Source: Betaproteobacteria bacterium (GTDB lineage Bacteria > Pseudomonadota > Gammaproteobacteria > Burkholderiales > UBA6910). Taken from it: DNA of 40,024 bases. The notes beneath the pieces were generated by a model. It had not been told where the DNA came from and searched no databases. It saw nothing but the letters and a program-made list of their open reading frames with translations. Below, in pieces: positions 1 through 12,112 of this stretch (positions are counted from its first letter, which is position 1; every line of letters begins with the position of its first letter). The position numbers and the translations under genes are program-made. The stretch covers positions 1 through 40,024 of the forward strand of contig JACPEG010000015.1 of NCBI GenBank assembly GCA_016183615.1. The letters run 5' to 3'.

Positions 1-37
1 CTTTCTTGCCCACTCGTTTCCTGCTACCTTCCTTCAT
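1..37 (-). CDS. 5' end of an unidentified gene, cut by the window edge
   Basis: An ATG at 37 reads leftward off the window and gives only 12 residues, a very basic start (MKEGSRKRVGKK). A good Shine-Dalgarno sequence, AAAGGAG, lies six bases upstream. The gene follows the methylase stop at 117 by about 80 bases on the same strand, so it is probably the next gene of the defence operon. Too little is visible to name it. If the operon is DISARM-like, the next expected gene would be drmA, but that is only a guess from gene order. Confidence 0.5.
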   Translation of the reverse strand, partial: MKEGSRKRVGKK

Positions 38-116
38 GGCGGTTCTCCTTTCGTGAGTTTCACGTTTTGGCGAACTCGATTCTCTCGAATCCACCGGGGA
101 ACCGCCACCTCAACTT

Positions 117-3100
117 TCAACTACGCGCGGGACACTGCCGTTCACGCCCACAGTGATAGGCATCGGAGCAGACGATGTAGTACATGTAAAAAAGACTCGA
201 ATTGACCAAGCAGCATGCGACCGATGCGTATTCCTTACGAGCGAGTATGAATACCTTGTAGTCTTCCGACCGCTTTACCCCGTCGCGTTCGTTAGAGAAA
301 CGCGGTACAAACGTTAAGGCCTTCACGAAATACGAAGCAATGCGATGCGCGTACATCGCATTGTCACCGCCCGATACCACATAGTGCGCCAGCGTCTTTC
401 CGTTGCTAACAGCCTCGAGTTTCGAAAGAACTGCTTCGTCCGTACCAAAGCCGATCTTTCGGAAATAGTTTGGATTTCGCGAAAAGCCAGCTACCCCAAC
501 GTATGCAGTTGTGTCGAACAAGGTTGGGCGGGCCGAAGAGGCCCATCTTCTGAAATCGGTCGAGAAGCTCTTTGGCTCGACTTGCTCATCTCGTTGTCCT
601 AGCGTCTTCGTTAGCGCGATGGTCAAGCGCATTTCCACACCCTCAAAGAGAACCGAAGGATTCCGGTTCCCCGAATAGTGGCTGAGGTGAACCAGCTCTG
701 ACCGTGCTGCGATCTCATCTCTTACAGATTTCATCCTTGGGGTAGCCACTAGGCTCATTGGCAGAATCATTCCAAGCCTGGAAGACTCGCCGAGCAACTC
801 TTGCGCAACTTCTACCACCATGCCGTAGAGATTCCCCGAGGCCGTCGTAGCCAAACCTCTCGGCTGGTATACGTCACGAATCTTCGCGTACTCCACGTAG
901 GGCGGGTTCCCAATGCAGATATCGAAGCCACCTCGGCTGTGCACGATTCCGTAGAACTCCACGAACCAATGAAAAGGCTGATGTGACTTCAGCCATTTCG
1001 CGTACGCGTCTTTCTTCGAGGGCGAAACACCATACTCGCCCGCCAGCGTCCAGTTCAGTTCCTCGCCGAGTGCACTAAGGCGCTTGCGCAATTCCTGCTT
1101 GTCCTCGGTCGGAACGGAGCCGTCGCCCTCGACTTGCCGGGCGCGGAAGGCGTCGAACGCCTGCTGCAGGTCGGCGGCTTTGACGGAAATCTTCTCCAGA
1201 GCGTCGTCGAACGCGAGCTTGCTACTGAGCGCGCGCTTGACTTCGTCGTAGGTGGCGTAGCCCACCAGGGTGTTGCCGGCGCGGATGTTGAAGTCGATGT
1301 CGGGCAGCGGCTCGATGCCGAGATTGTCGCGCGCGGTGTCGGGCTCGACCTGGGCGGCGAGCTTGAGGAACAGGCGCAGTTTGCAGATCTCGACCGCCTC
1401 TTCCATGATGTCCACGCCGAAGAGGTTGTTGAGGATGATGCTCTTGAAGATGAAGTAGCGCCGGTTCGGGTGCGCGGCGACGTTGGCCAACACCTTGCGG
1501 AAGTCGGAGTACTTCTCGGGCCGGTGCTTTTCGCCGGAGCGCTCGAGGTCGCCGACGAACGCTTCCATGCGGTCCAGGCAGGCCTCGTACAGGGGCTCGA
1601 GGATGTTGAGCGCGGCGAACAGGAACGCGCCCGAGCCGCAGGTCGGATCGAGGACGGTGACTTTTTCGATGGCGTGCCAGAACGCGCGCAGCAGGTCCGG
1701 CCCTTCGCAGCTTTCGACGGCGTCCTGGACGAACTGGCGGATGTCGAGGTTGAGAGTGATGAGATCGCTCACCTCCCTCACCTCCCCTGCGCCGAGCTTC
1801 GCCCTGACTTCTTCGTAGCGCTTGCGCCGCGCGATGAGCTCGCGCCAGGTTTCGGTCGGCAAGGCATGCGTCGGCGGCGCAGGGCGGTTCCAGCCCTTGC
1901 GCAGTTCCAGGGTCTTCACCGGACCTTCGCCGACCGGCTGGTGCAGGGTGGGCGGATTCAGGGCGGCGGCGATGTCCGGAGGCAGGGCGCGTGGTGAGTC
2001 GAGGGCCGCTCCTTTGCCCTCATTTGCGTAGATGTCCCACGAGACGCCATGGCGGACCGCCGGGTAGATATAGCGGTCGGGATCGCTCTTCAGCAGATCC
2101 CAGACAGTAGGACCCTTGGGATTCTCAAACGCGACCTTGCACTTGGAACGTGCGGCATCGAGCAGGAACGGCAGCACGGTGTTCTTGCCGATGTACTCGG
2201 TGATGTCCTCCTTCGTGTAGTACGCCCCCATCTGCTTCTGGTTGATGTACTTCTCGAAGATATAGCCGAGCACGTCCGGGTTGATCTCGTCGTCCTTCCG
2301 GAGCGGCCGTTCATCGAGATGCCACTGGTACGCGTCGAAGAAGTCGAAAATGCGCTCGAAGGCCTTGTCGGGAATTTCGATGGCCTTGCCGTACCGGTCG
2401 TCTTTTTCAAGCTCGTGCACGTCGAACAAACCGCCGTTGAGGTACGGAATCCGGCCTACGAGCTTTTCCAGCTCGGCGCTGCGCTTGCGCCCGCCCAGGC
2501 CTTCGTGGAAAAGGCGCAGCAGGAAGTAGCGGTAGAAGGAATAGAACTTGTCCTTGCCGTGCTCCTCGCGCATGCGCTTCAGCCGGTTGCGCAGGTAGTC
2601 GGAGTCGCCGTCGAGAAAGCCCTTGCGCTGGATGAAGTAGACGAACATCAGCCGGTTGAGCATCACCGAGGCGTACCACTCGTGATCGGCGCGTTCAGTG
2701 ATCCCCGCGATGAACTTCAGGAACGCGGCGTGCTCCTTCTGGAAGCGGTCGTAGAAGCGCTTGGTGACGCGCTCGACGTCGAACCCCGAGCGCGCGCGGC
2801 GCGTGACGTCCGGGAGCGAAAGCTGCTCCTCCTCTTCCAGCGTGAAGGCGATCGCCTGGAGCTTCTGCAGCAGCCCGTCGCCGGACTGGGACTTGTGGAA
2901 CGCGTGTTCGCGGCAGGCGGCCGGCTTGCCCGGCTCGCGCTTCACCCATTGCCAGATCTGCGTTTCGGCATGGGCGTCGGTGAACACGATCAGGTGCTCG
3001 TGAACTGATTTCGCAACCTGGTGCTCGATCTTGCGGCGCTCGGCATAGTCCGGCAGGCGCCCGCCCTCCGGCGCCGCCCACTGGTACGCCACCATGCCGC

Positions 3101-3254
3101 GTTTATGCGCGAGTGCCGCGAGGGTCAGGCTCGAACCGCCCACCGTGACCTGCAGCGGAGCGGAATGCCAGTCCCAGCCGAGTTCCTCGACGAACAGGCT
3201 GCGCAAATCCCCTTTGGCGAGGAGTTGTCTCGCGCGCGCGACGTTCAAGGTCAC
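117..3254 (-). CDS. Eco57I/PglX-like N6-adenine DNA methyltransferase of a restriction or DISARM-like system
   Basis: This 1045-residue protein should methylate adenine in a specific DNA site, marking self DNA or acting in a combined restriction-modification enzyme. The SAM-binding motif I (DPTCGSGAF) is near residue 535 and the catalytic motif IV (NPPYVEY) near residue 780. The N-terminal ~200 residues, with a KIEHQVAK...TQIWQWV region, resemble the N-terminal domain of type IIG and PglX-like enzymes; I cannot confirm an intact nuclease site. I chose a GTG start at 3254 because it overlaps the helicase stop by four bases (GTGA), and residues upstream of it are helicase sequence in another frame. 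The 3' third, about 117-1130, is visibly less G+C-rich than the rest and holds the likely target-recognition domain. The C-terminus ends abruptly after an SDAYHCGRE motif, so a late frameshift or truncation is possible. A class 1 DISARM DrmMI role is an inference from gene order. Confidence 0.88.
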   Translation of the reverse strand: MTLNVARARQLLAKGDLRSLFVEELGWDWHSAPLQVTVGGSSLTLAALAHKRGMVAYQWAAPEGGRLPDYAERRKIEHQVAKSVHEHLIVFTDAHAETQIWQWVKREPGKPAACREHAFHKSQSGDGLLQKLQAIAFTLEEEEQLSLPDVTRRARSGFDVERVTKRFYDRFQKEHAAFLKFIAGITERADHEWYASVMLNRLMFVYFIQRKGFLDGDSDYLRNRLKRMREEHGKDKFYSFYRYFLLRLFHEGLGGRKRSAELEKLVGRIPYLNGGLFDVHELEKDDRYGKAIEIPDKAFERIFDFFDAYQWHLDERPLRKDDEINPDVLGYIFEKYINQKQMGAYYTKEDITEYIGKNTVLPFLLDAARSKCKVAFENPKGPTVWDLLKSDPDRYIYPAVRHGVSWDIYANEGKGAALDSPRALPPDIAAALNPPTLHQPVGEGPVKTLELRKGWNRPAPPTHALPTETWRELIARRKRYEEVRAKLGAGEVREVSDLITLNLDIRQFVQDAVESCEGPDLLRAFWHAIEKVTVLDPTCGSGAFLFAALNILEPLYEACLDRMEAFVGDLERSGEKHRPEKYSDFRKVLANVAAHPNRRYFIFKSIILNNLFGVDIMEEAVEICKLRLFLKLAAQVEPDTARDNLGIEPLPDIDFNIRAGNTLVGYATYDEVKRALSSKLAFDDALEKISVKAADLQQAFDAFRARQVEGDGSVPTEDKQELRKRLSALGEELNWTLAGEYGVSPSKKDAYAKWLKSHQPFHWFVEFYGIVHSRGGFDICIGNPPYVEYAKIRDVYQPRGLATTASGNLYGMVVEVAQELLGESSRLGMILPMSLVATPRMKSVRDEIAARSELVHLSHYSGNRNPSVLFEGVEMRLTIALTKTLGQRDEQVEPKSFSTDFRRWASSARPTLFDTTAYVGVAGFSRNPNYFRKIGFGTDEAVLSKLEAVSNGKTLAHYVVSGGDNAMYAHRIASYFVKALTFVPRFSNERDGVKRSEDYKVFILARKEYASVACCLVNSSLFYMYYIVCSDAYHCGRERQCPARS

Positions 3255-6200
3255 TTCTGCGCCCCGGCCAGCCCGAGCGAGCAGATGATCTGCGGCTCGT
3301 CCGATTGCTCGTCTTCCTGGACAACGCAAAGCCGGTCATCGTCGCGCAGGGCCATCACCAGTTCGGCCAGCTTGTCGTCGGTGATACCGGCGCGCAATTG
3401 CCGGTTGAGCGTATCCGTGGCGGATTGGCGGAGCGGAAACCGGTAGATCTCCTCAATGGCCTTGGCCAGTTGCGGCAGGTCGAACAACGTGCCCTTTGCG
3501 TGTTCGGCGTAGCGCTTCAGGCGCTCGTAGGTGCGAAAGCGCGCGCCGGAGGGCCGGCCCAACTGTCCGCCTACGGATTTTTCCTCTGCGACGATGAAAT
3601 CGACGCCTTTGCGCACCAGGTCATGGTGGTTCGCCTGGCGCGGTAGCGCGGGCGCCTCGGGCGCGCATTCCGCGGCCTTGAGAATCTCGAACTGCGATTC
3701 GGTGATGTTGTTGCCGTCCTTATCCACCCAGGCAAGAGCGTCATTTCCTTCGGCGGTGCGCAGATAGACGAGCACGCCGTGGGGCTTGCCCTCGGTCTGC
3801 GCATGCGCCTTCGTGGAAAAGACCACAGGCGGCAGCGCGGGAATCGTCTTCTGCAATTCGGGCTGGCGGTCGGTCGCGTTCTTCCAGATCTGGTACGCGT
3901 ACGAGGCCAGATCGACCTCGGTCTCGGCTTCGCCATCGAGAATTCCCGCTTTCTCGTGATAGAGGTCGAGCAGCTTCTGGCGTTCCTTCTCGTCTTCGAA
4001 GAACGCCTCATCCGTGCCGACGACTTCGGCGTTCTCGTGCAGGCGCTGCCGGACGCGGGCACGCAGGCGGATCAGGTTCTCGACCCCGTCGGCCGGGAGA
4101 AACGAATAGCAGAGAATCTTCTCGGACTTCTGGCCGATGCGGTCCACGCGGCCGGCGCGCTGCACGAGCCGAATGATCGCCCAGGGCAGGTCGAAGCTGA
4201 CGACGATCGCCCCGTCCTGAAGGTTCTGCCCTTCGCTCAACACGTCCGTTGCGATCAGGACCCGCAGCTCCTCGCCGGGCGCGACCTGCTCCCGCTTGTT
4301 GTTGCTCTCCGGACTGAAGCGCCAGGCGAAGCGGGTCGGATCGTCGGCGTCGCCCGTCACGCCCGCCAGCCGTCTCACGCCCCGGGCCTGTAATTGCGCT
4401 TCGAGATAGCGGACGGTGTCGGCGAACTGCGTAAACACGATCACCTTTTCTTTCGGATGTGTTTTCGTGAGCAGCGCGTACAACGCGTCGAGCTTTGTGT
4501 CCTTTGCCGGGTCCCAGTCGCCGCAGCGCCTCAACACGTCCAGAAGGCTCGCGGCATCGTCCGCCAGGTCCTTTGCGAGCGACTTGACGAACAGGTCCGG
4601 CCGCAGCCATTTGAAGCGGCTCCTGAACTGCGTGGCGTACGCTTCGTACGTTTCGGCCGCGCGCTTCGCGAAGTCAGCCGTTGACCGCAGGCGCAGCGCG
4701 GGGGCCGCGGCTTTCTTGCCATCGTCATCGTCCTCGAACAGCTCGGCGCCGGCGGCTTCGTCGTCCGGGTCCTCGTCGTAATTGCCGCTGTCGAGCAGCC
4801 CGGAGTCCTGCGTGCCGAGCGGCAGCGGCAGATCGCGCTCGATGGCATGCAGGTAGGTGTAATTGCGCAGGACGTGGCGTTCGAGCGATTCCTGGAATGC
4901 CGCGCCGCTGCTCTCCAGCCGTTTGAAAAGGTTCGTCCGGCAGAAACCCATGAGGCGCTTGCCCGCGCGCGAGAGGTCGTCCAGTTGTTTCGCCTCGGCG
5001 GGCGTCGGCGGCTTGTGCGGGCTCGCGGCGACGTAGTTGGCAAGGCCATAGCGCGGCAGGTTCAGCGCATTGATCGCGCTGACGACATCTGTCGCGTACA
5101 GGCGCGCGTACGGATCGGCAGGACTCCCCTCGTCGATGCGGAACTTGACCGTCTTCGGAACCCGTTCGGGGAAATAAGAGCGCGTGCCGTCCTCGAAGGT
5201 GAGGTACTTGCGGCCGTTCGCAGGGTCGGTGTCGGCGTAGTTGTCCTGGATGAAGCTGCGCGTGCGCCTTACCATGTAGAGCCGCATCAGCTCGCGCCAG
5301 TCGTCGGCGTGCGGGCTCTTCTCGAAGGCCGCCAGCGAGTGCACCGGGCACTGGTGGCGCCGGATGAACTCGGTTTCGCCCAGCTCTTTGAGCAGCCGTT
5401 CCGGGCGTGTCCCGAGATCCCTGTCCTCGGGTACGAACAGTCGAAGCTGGCTCGACAGATCGACGTAGGATTTGTTGTAGGGCGTCGCGGAGAGCAGGAT
5501 GCACTTGCTCTCGTTCTCCTGCAGGTACTCCTGGATCGCGCGGTAGCGCTTGCCCTCGCGATTGCGCAGGTTGTGGCTTTCGTCGATCAACACCACGCGG
5601 TAACGCCGGAGTTCCTGCAGCTCCCGGGCCGCCTTGGTTACCGACAGAACCTTGGCGAGCAGCCGATACTCGGCGACGTAGTCCTCCCACATCTTCACCA
5701 GGTTCTTCGGGCAGATGATGAGCGTTTCGGTGAAGTGATCGTCCTGGAAGATCTTCGCCAGTGCCGTCGCCATGAGCGTCTTGCCGAGACCGACGACATC
5801 GCCGATCAGCACCCCGCCGCGCTTGTTCAGGTGATGCGCCGCGATCTTGACGGCCGCGACCTGATAGTCGAACAGGCGATTGCCGAACTCGGGCGGAATG
5901 CGGAATTCCGACAGGCCCGCACGCGCCTCTTGCGCGAGGTGGTAGGCCATCTTCACGTAGATGTGGTACGGCGGTAGCGCTTCCTCGCGCGCCCAGCTCT
6001 CCTCGATGGCCTGGATCAGCTCCGCCGTGATGTCCACGCACCAGCGGTCGGCCCAGCGGTCTTCGAACCATTTGGCAAGCTTGAGCGTGGCATCGTGATC
6101 GAGCACGTCCACGTTCAGCTCGCCTTGGTGCGCGAGCCCGGACAGCGTCAGGTTGCTGCTGCCGACGTAGCCTACGATCGGATTCACCGGGTCGGCGCGG

Positions 6201-6637
6201 AACATCAGGTACAGCTTCGCGTGCAGCGTATGCCGCAGGAAAAGCTTGACGACAAGCTTTCCGGAGCGCAGTTGTGCGGCCAAGCGCCGAAGCCCTGCCT
6301 CATCGGCATTGGTCGGTACGCCGAACGCGAGTTGGTTTCGGAATTCCTCCGCCAACCGCTTCTTCAACCGCAACGCAGCCTGGTTGTCCAGTTGGGTCTG
6401 ACCGCCGGCGACGCTGAACGCTTCCCGCAGCTCATCCTGCGGCAGGCGCTGCATGCCGACCAGAAGCCTGCACTGATTTCCAGCGCCGCCCGGCCACGCT
6501 TCAACGAGATCGTCGATGGATTTCCATCCACGCAGATTGAAGTAGCCGACGCAGAAGTCCGAGCGATTGGCGACGTTGAGCGTCGCGCGCAACGCCGGAA
6601 GGAGGTCAAGCTCGATATTGTCGAAGATGCGCGGCAT
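3251..6637 (-). CDS. Phospholipase D-domain SNF2-family helicase (defence, DrmD-like)
   Basis: This 1128-residue protein joins a phospholipase D-like domain to an SNF2 ATPase. The PLD-like HxK motif (HAKLYLM) is near residue 137, followed by GSSNLT near 161. The ATPase has Walker A (GDVVGLGKT) near 280, the Walker B-like DESH near 351 and motif III (LLSATPYN). The helicase C lobe starts around 730 (VIVFTQF), with motif VI (QRAGRVDRIGQ) near 824. Only one HxK motif is obvious, so nuclease activity would need a dimer or may be absent. The ATG at 6637 shares its A with the TGA stop of the preceding hsdM fragment, so translation is probably coupled. An upstream in-frame ATG at 6688 would lie inside that fragment and is less likely. 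PLD-SNF2 proteins paired with adenine methylases occur in defence islands, and DrmD of class 1 DISARM is an SNF2 helicase followed by a methylase. Confidence 0.9.
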   Translation of the reverse strand: MPRIFDNIELDLLPALRATLNVANRSDFCVGYFNLRGWKSIDDLVEAWPGGAGNQCRLLVGMQRLPQDELREAFSVAGGQTQLDNQAALRLKKRLAEEFRNQLAFGVPTNADEAGLRRLAAQLRSGKLVVKLFLRHTLHAKLYLMFRADPVNPIVGYVGSSNLTLSGLAHQGELNVDVLDHDATLKLAKWFEDRWADRWCVDITAELIQAIEESWAREEALPPYHIYVKMAYHLAQEARAGLSEFRIPPEFGNRLFDYQVAAVKIAAHHLNKRGGVLIGDVVGLGKTLMATALAKIFQDDHFTETLIICPKNLVKMWEDYVAEYRLLAKVLSVTKAARELQELRRYRVVLIDESHNLRNREGKRYRAIQEYLQENESKCILLSATPYNKSYVDLSSQLRLFVPEDRDLGTRPERLLKELGETEFIRRHQCPVHSLAAFEKSPHADDWRELMRLYMVRRTRSFIQDNYADTDPANGRKYLTFEDGTRSYFPERVPKTVKFRIDEGSPADPYARLYATDVVSAINALNLPRYGLANYVAASPHKPPTPAEAKQLDDLSRAGKRLMGFCRTNLFKRLESSGAAFQESLERHVLRNYTYLHAIERDLPLPLGTQDSGLLDSGNYDEDPDDEAAGAELFEDDDDGKKAAAPALRLRSTADFAKRAAETYEAYATQFRSRFKWLRPDLFVKSLAKDLADDAASLLDVLRRCGDWDPAKDTKLDALYALLTKTHPKEKVIVFTQFADTVRYLEAQLQARGVRRLAGVTGDADDPTRFAWRFSPESNNKREQVAPGEELRVLIATDVLSEGQNLQDGAIVVSFDLPWAIIRLVQRAGRVDRIGQKSEKILCYSFLPADGVENLIRLRARVRQRLHENAEVVGTDEAFFEDEKERQKLLDLYHEKAGILDGEAETEVDLASYAYQIWKNATDRQPELQKTIPALPPVVFSTKAHAQTEGKPHGVLVYLRTAEGNDALAWVDKDGNNITESQFEILKAAECAPEAPALPRQANHHDLVRKGVDFIVAEEKSVGGQLGRPSGARFRTYERLKRYAEHAKGTLFDLPQLAKAIEEIYRFPLRQSATDTLNRQLRAGITDDKLAELVMALRDDDRLCVVQEDEQSDEPQIICSLGLAGAQK

Positions 6638-6930
6638 CAGCTTCCGCCCACGGCCTCCAGCCCGTGCACCGCGAGGTTCATGCGGCACAGGCGTCTGGTT
6701 TCATCGATCCTCTCAACTCCGAACATCGAGAGCTCGGACAAGGGGTTCTTCTTGGTCTTGGCGACGAAGCGGCTTTCGGCGAAGCGAAGGAAGATGAGGC
6801 CGAGGACGGGCGTCGAGTATTGCCCCGCTTTAAGTCCGGAGTTCGCCCGGAACTGGTCGACGGCGTCCCGGAGGCGCTTTTCAAGCAGGTGATTAGCGAC
6901 GTCTTTTTCGGTTGGCGTGACCCAGCGCAT
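6637..6930 (-). pseudogene. HsdM remnant: type I methylase with internal in-frame deletion
   Basis: The 97 residues match the N-terminal helical domain of a type I restriction methylase subunit ([20 protein letters not shown]), then jump to a segment normally found well past the SAM-binding site (ELSMFG...[13 protein letters not shown]). The SAM motif I and the NPPF catalytic motif are absent, and the reading frame ends soon after. HsdM is normally about 500 residues or more, so no methylase activity is expected. The start at 6930 is well supported: GGGAGGAG lies five bases upstream. The TGA overlaps the helicase ATG (TGATG), so the remnant may persist as a translational leader for the defence genes. 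No hsdS or hsdR is present. Confidence 0.82.
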
Positions 6931-6985
6931 CTTGCTCCTCCCGGCGTTTCTTCGTTCTGACAACTCTCCGTTTCCGGCAACAAGG

Positions 6986-7003
6986 GATGCCGGAGGCGGC
7001 ATC
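6986..7003. promoter_or_regulatory. Hairpin in the leader of the defence operon
   Basis: A 7-bp perfect stem (GATGCCG / CGGCATC) with a 4-base loop lies about 55 bases upstream of the hsdM-remnant start. It sits in the only non-coding stretch that can hold the promoter of the leftward defence operon. It could be an operator or an RNA hairpin; nothing in the sequence decides between them. Confidence 0.3.
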
Positions 7004-7098
7004 AGAATGTTTCGCCGCTATTCTCGGCAAGTCCTAGAGGCATGGCAATAGCCCGATGGCTTCGGGTTTTATCACCACCCCGTCGCCTGACGGCGCCA

Positions 7099-7119
7099 CC
7101 CCTCCTTGTCAAGGAGGGG
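7099..7119. terminator. Strong hairpin after the cupin gene
   Basis: A 9-bp perfect stem (CCCCTCCTT / AAGGAGGGG) with a 3-base loop lies just past the cupin gene stop at 7128. No long U tract follows on the minus strand. The sequence resembles the CCCCCTTT...AAAGGGGG element at 33571, so it may be a dispersed repeat that works as the terminator for dnaE and the cupin gene. Confidence 0.55.
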
Positions 7120-7127
7120 GAAAGGCT

Positions 7128-7603
7128 TCACGTTCCGAGCAACCGCCGCATCCGTTCAAGGAATTCCCGCGCCGCCGGATCGCCCTCCGCCGGCGCCCAG
7201 GGCGCTTTCTCTTCCTCGGTGATGGGCCGATAGGGACCGGCCTTTGCTTCGAAGAAAATCGATCCCGGCTCCAGCGCGAGCACCGTGTGATAGACGCCGT
7301 CGGGAATGTCAGCGCCGATCGCCTCGCCCTCAGGGGAAATCACCGCGTGACCGGTGACGTTCCCTGCCTCGTCGAAGAACACCACACCGAGACGCCCGCG
7401 CACCGCGATCAGGGTTTCGTCCTTGGTGGACTCCAGGTGCCGGTGGGGCCGCACGTAGGAATCGGGCTCGATGGCATTGAGCAGCCGGCTGCTGGCGTGG
7501 GCCTCGGTCGGGTGGAAGTTGCGGTTCTTGCGGCGCCGCGGGCTCTCGCGGGCGGCCTTGCTCACCCGGTCGAGCAGCGCCCGGTCGATGACGGTAGGTC
7601 TTT

Positions 7604-7607
<4 letters not shown>
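7128..7607 (-). CDS. WbuC-family cupin metalloprotein
   Basis: This is a 159-residue single-domain cupin of the WbuC type. The metal-binding core is visible as RPHRHLESTKDET, with the second cupin motif around DGVYHTV and the typical ending of the barrel in FFEAKAGPY. WbuC-like proteins are often near O-antigen genes, but their reaction is not established; here there is no polysaccharide context. The GTG start at 7607 overlaps the dnaE stop by four bases (GTGA), so the two genes are almost certainly cotranscribed and translationally coupled. An upstream in-frame start would extend the protein with dnaE out-of-frame sequence and is rejected. The functional link to replication, if any, is unknown. 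Confidence 0.85.
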
Positions 7608-11083
<3,476 letters not shown>

Positions 11084-11231
11084 GGTGGTAAGATTCAGTC
11101 CTGAAGTCCGGGTCTCGCGGGCGGCCAACGCACCCGTTCAGGACCCAGAGTTCACAACCAAAAAACGCGATTCATTCTAGCACCATGGCCGCCGCCCAAG
11201 TACCTCTTGACGGCGGCGAAAATCCATCCCC

Positions 11232-12089
11232 ATGCGCACCGCCTTTTTCGCGCTCATCGCCGGCGCCGTCGCCATCGCCTTCGCGCCCATCCTGGTGCGG
11301 TTTTCCGAGGCGGGGCCGGTGTCCACCGCCTTCTGGCGGGTGCTGCTGTCGCTGCCGGTGGCCTGGGGCTGGATGGCCTGGGAGCGCAGGGCCAATCCCG
11401 ACGCGACTCACGTCACGGACCTGAAGCGGCTGGCGCTTTCGGGTCTGTTCTTCGCCGGCGACCTGGGAATCTGGCACCTGTCCATCGTGCTGACCTCGGT
11501 CGCCAATTCCACGCTGCTGGTCAACATGGCGCCGATTTTCGTGACGCTGGGCGCCTGGATGCTGTTCCGGGAGCGCATCACCCCGGTGTTTCTCGCGGGG
11601 ATGGCCCTGGCGCTGGCGGGAAGCGGGCTGCTGGTGCAGGCGAGCTTTGCCTTGAGCGCGAAGCAGCTTGCGGGCGACACCCTGGCGCTGGTGGCGGCGC
11701 TGTGCTACGCGGGCTACCTGCTGGCCATCAAGCACCTGCGGGACCGGGGTTCCACCGCCACCATCATGGCCTGGAGCGGCACCTTCACGTCCATCGCATT
11801 GCTGCCGGCCATGCTGCTTTCCGGGGAGGTAATGCTGCCGCAGAGCGCGGGGGGATGGCTGGTGCTCGTCGCGCTCGCGCTGGTGTGCCAGATCGGCGGC
11901 CAGAGCCTCATCACCTATGCGCTCGCCCACCTGCCGGCGTCGTTCTCTTCCGTGAGCCTCCTCACCCAGCCGGTGGTCGCGGCGTTCCTGGCGTGGGCGC
12001 TGCTGGCGGAAGCCATTAGCCCGGTGCAGGCGCTGGGAGGAATTGCGGTGCTGGCGGGAATCTACCTGGCGCGGAGCGGAACGCGGTAG
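11232..12089 (+). CDS. EamA/DMT-family inner-membrane transporter
   Basis: This 285-residue protein is a drug/metabolite transporter of the EamA type. It is built almost entirely of hydrophobic segments, consistent with ten transmembrane helices in two repeated halves. The first half begins with AIAFAPILVRFSEAGPVS, and the second EamA repeat begins around residue 155 (LVAALCYAGYLLAIKHL). The family exports amino acids, nucleosides or other small metabolites, but the substrate cannot be read from sequence. It is divergent from dnaE and probably monocistronic. A REP array follows the stop codon and separates it from the convergent TraB/GumN gene. Confidence 0.9.
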   Translation: MRTAFFALIAGAVAIAFAPILVRFSEAGPVSTAFWRVLLSLPVAWGWMAWERRANPDATHVTDLKRLALSGLFFAGDLGIWHLSIVLTSVANSTLLVNMAPIFVTLGAWMLFRERITPVFLAGMALALAGSGLLVQASFALSAKQLAGDTLALVAALCYAGYLLAIKHLRDRGSTATIMAWSGTFTSIALLPAMLLSGEVMLPQSAGGWLVLVALALVCQIGGQSLITYALAHLPASFSSVSLLTQPVVAAFLAWALLAEAISPVQALGGIAVLAGIYLARSGTR

Positions 12090-12112
12090 CGAGCGGCGCG
12101 GAACGCCGCCGT

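Noticed and set aside
2049..3008. Plus-strand frame of 319 codons within the methylase gene
   Set aside because: It is a shadow of the methylase coding frame; the minus-strand product carries the conserved motifs.
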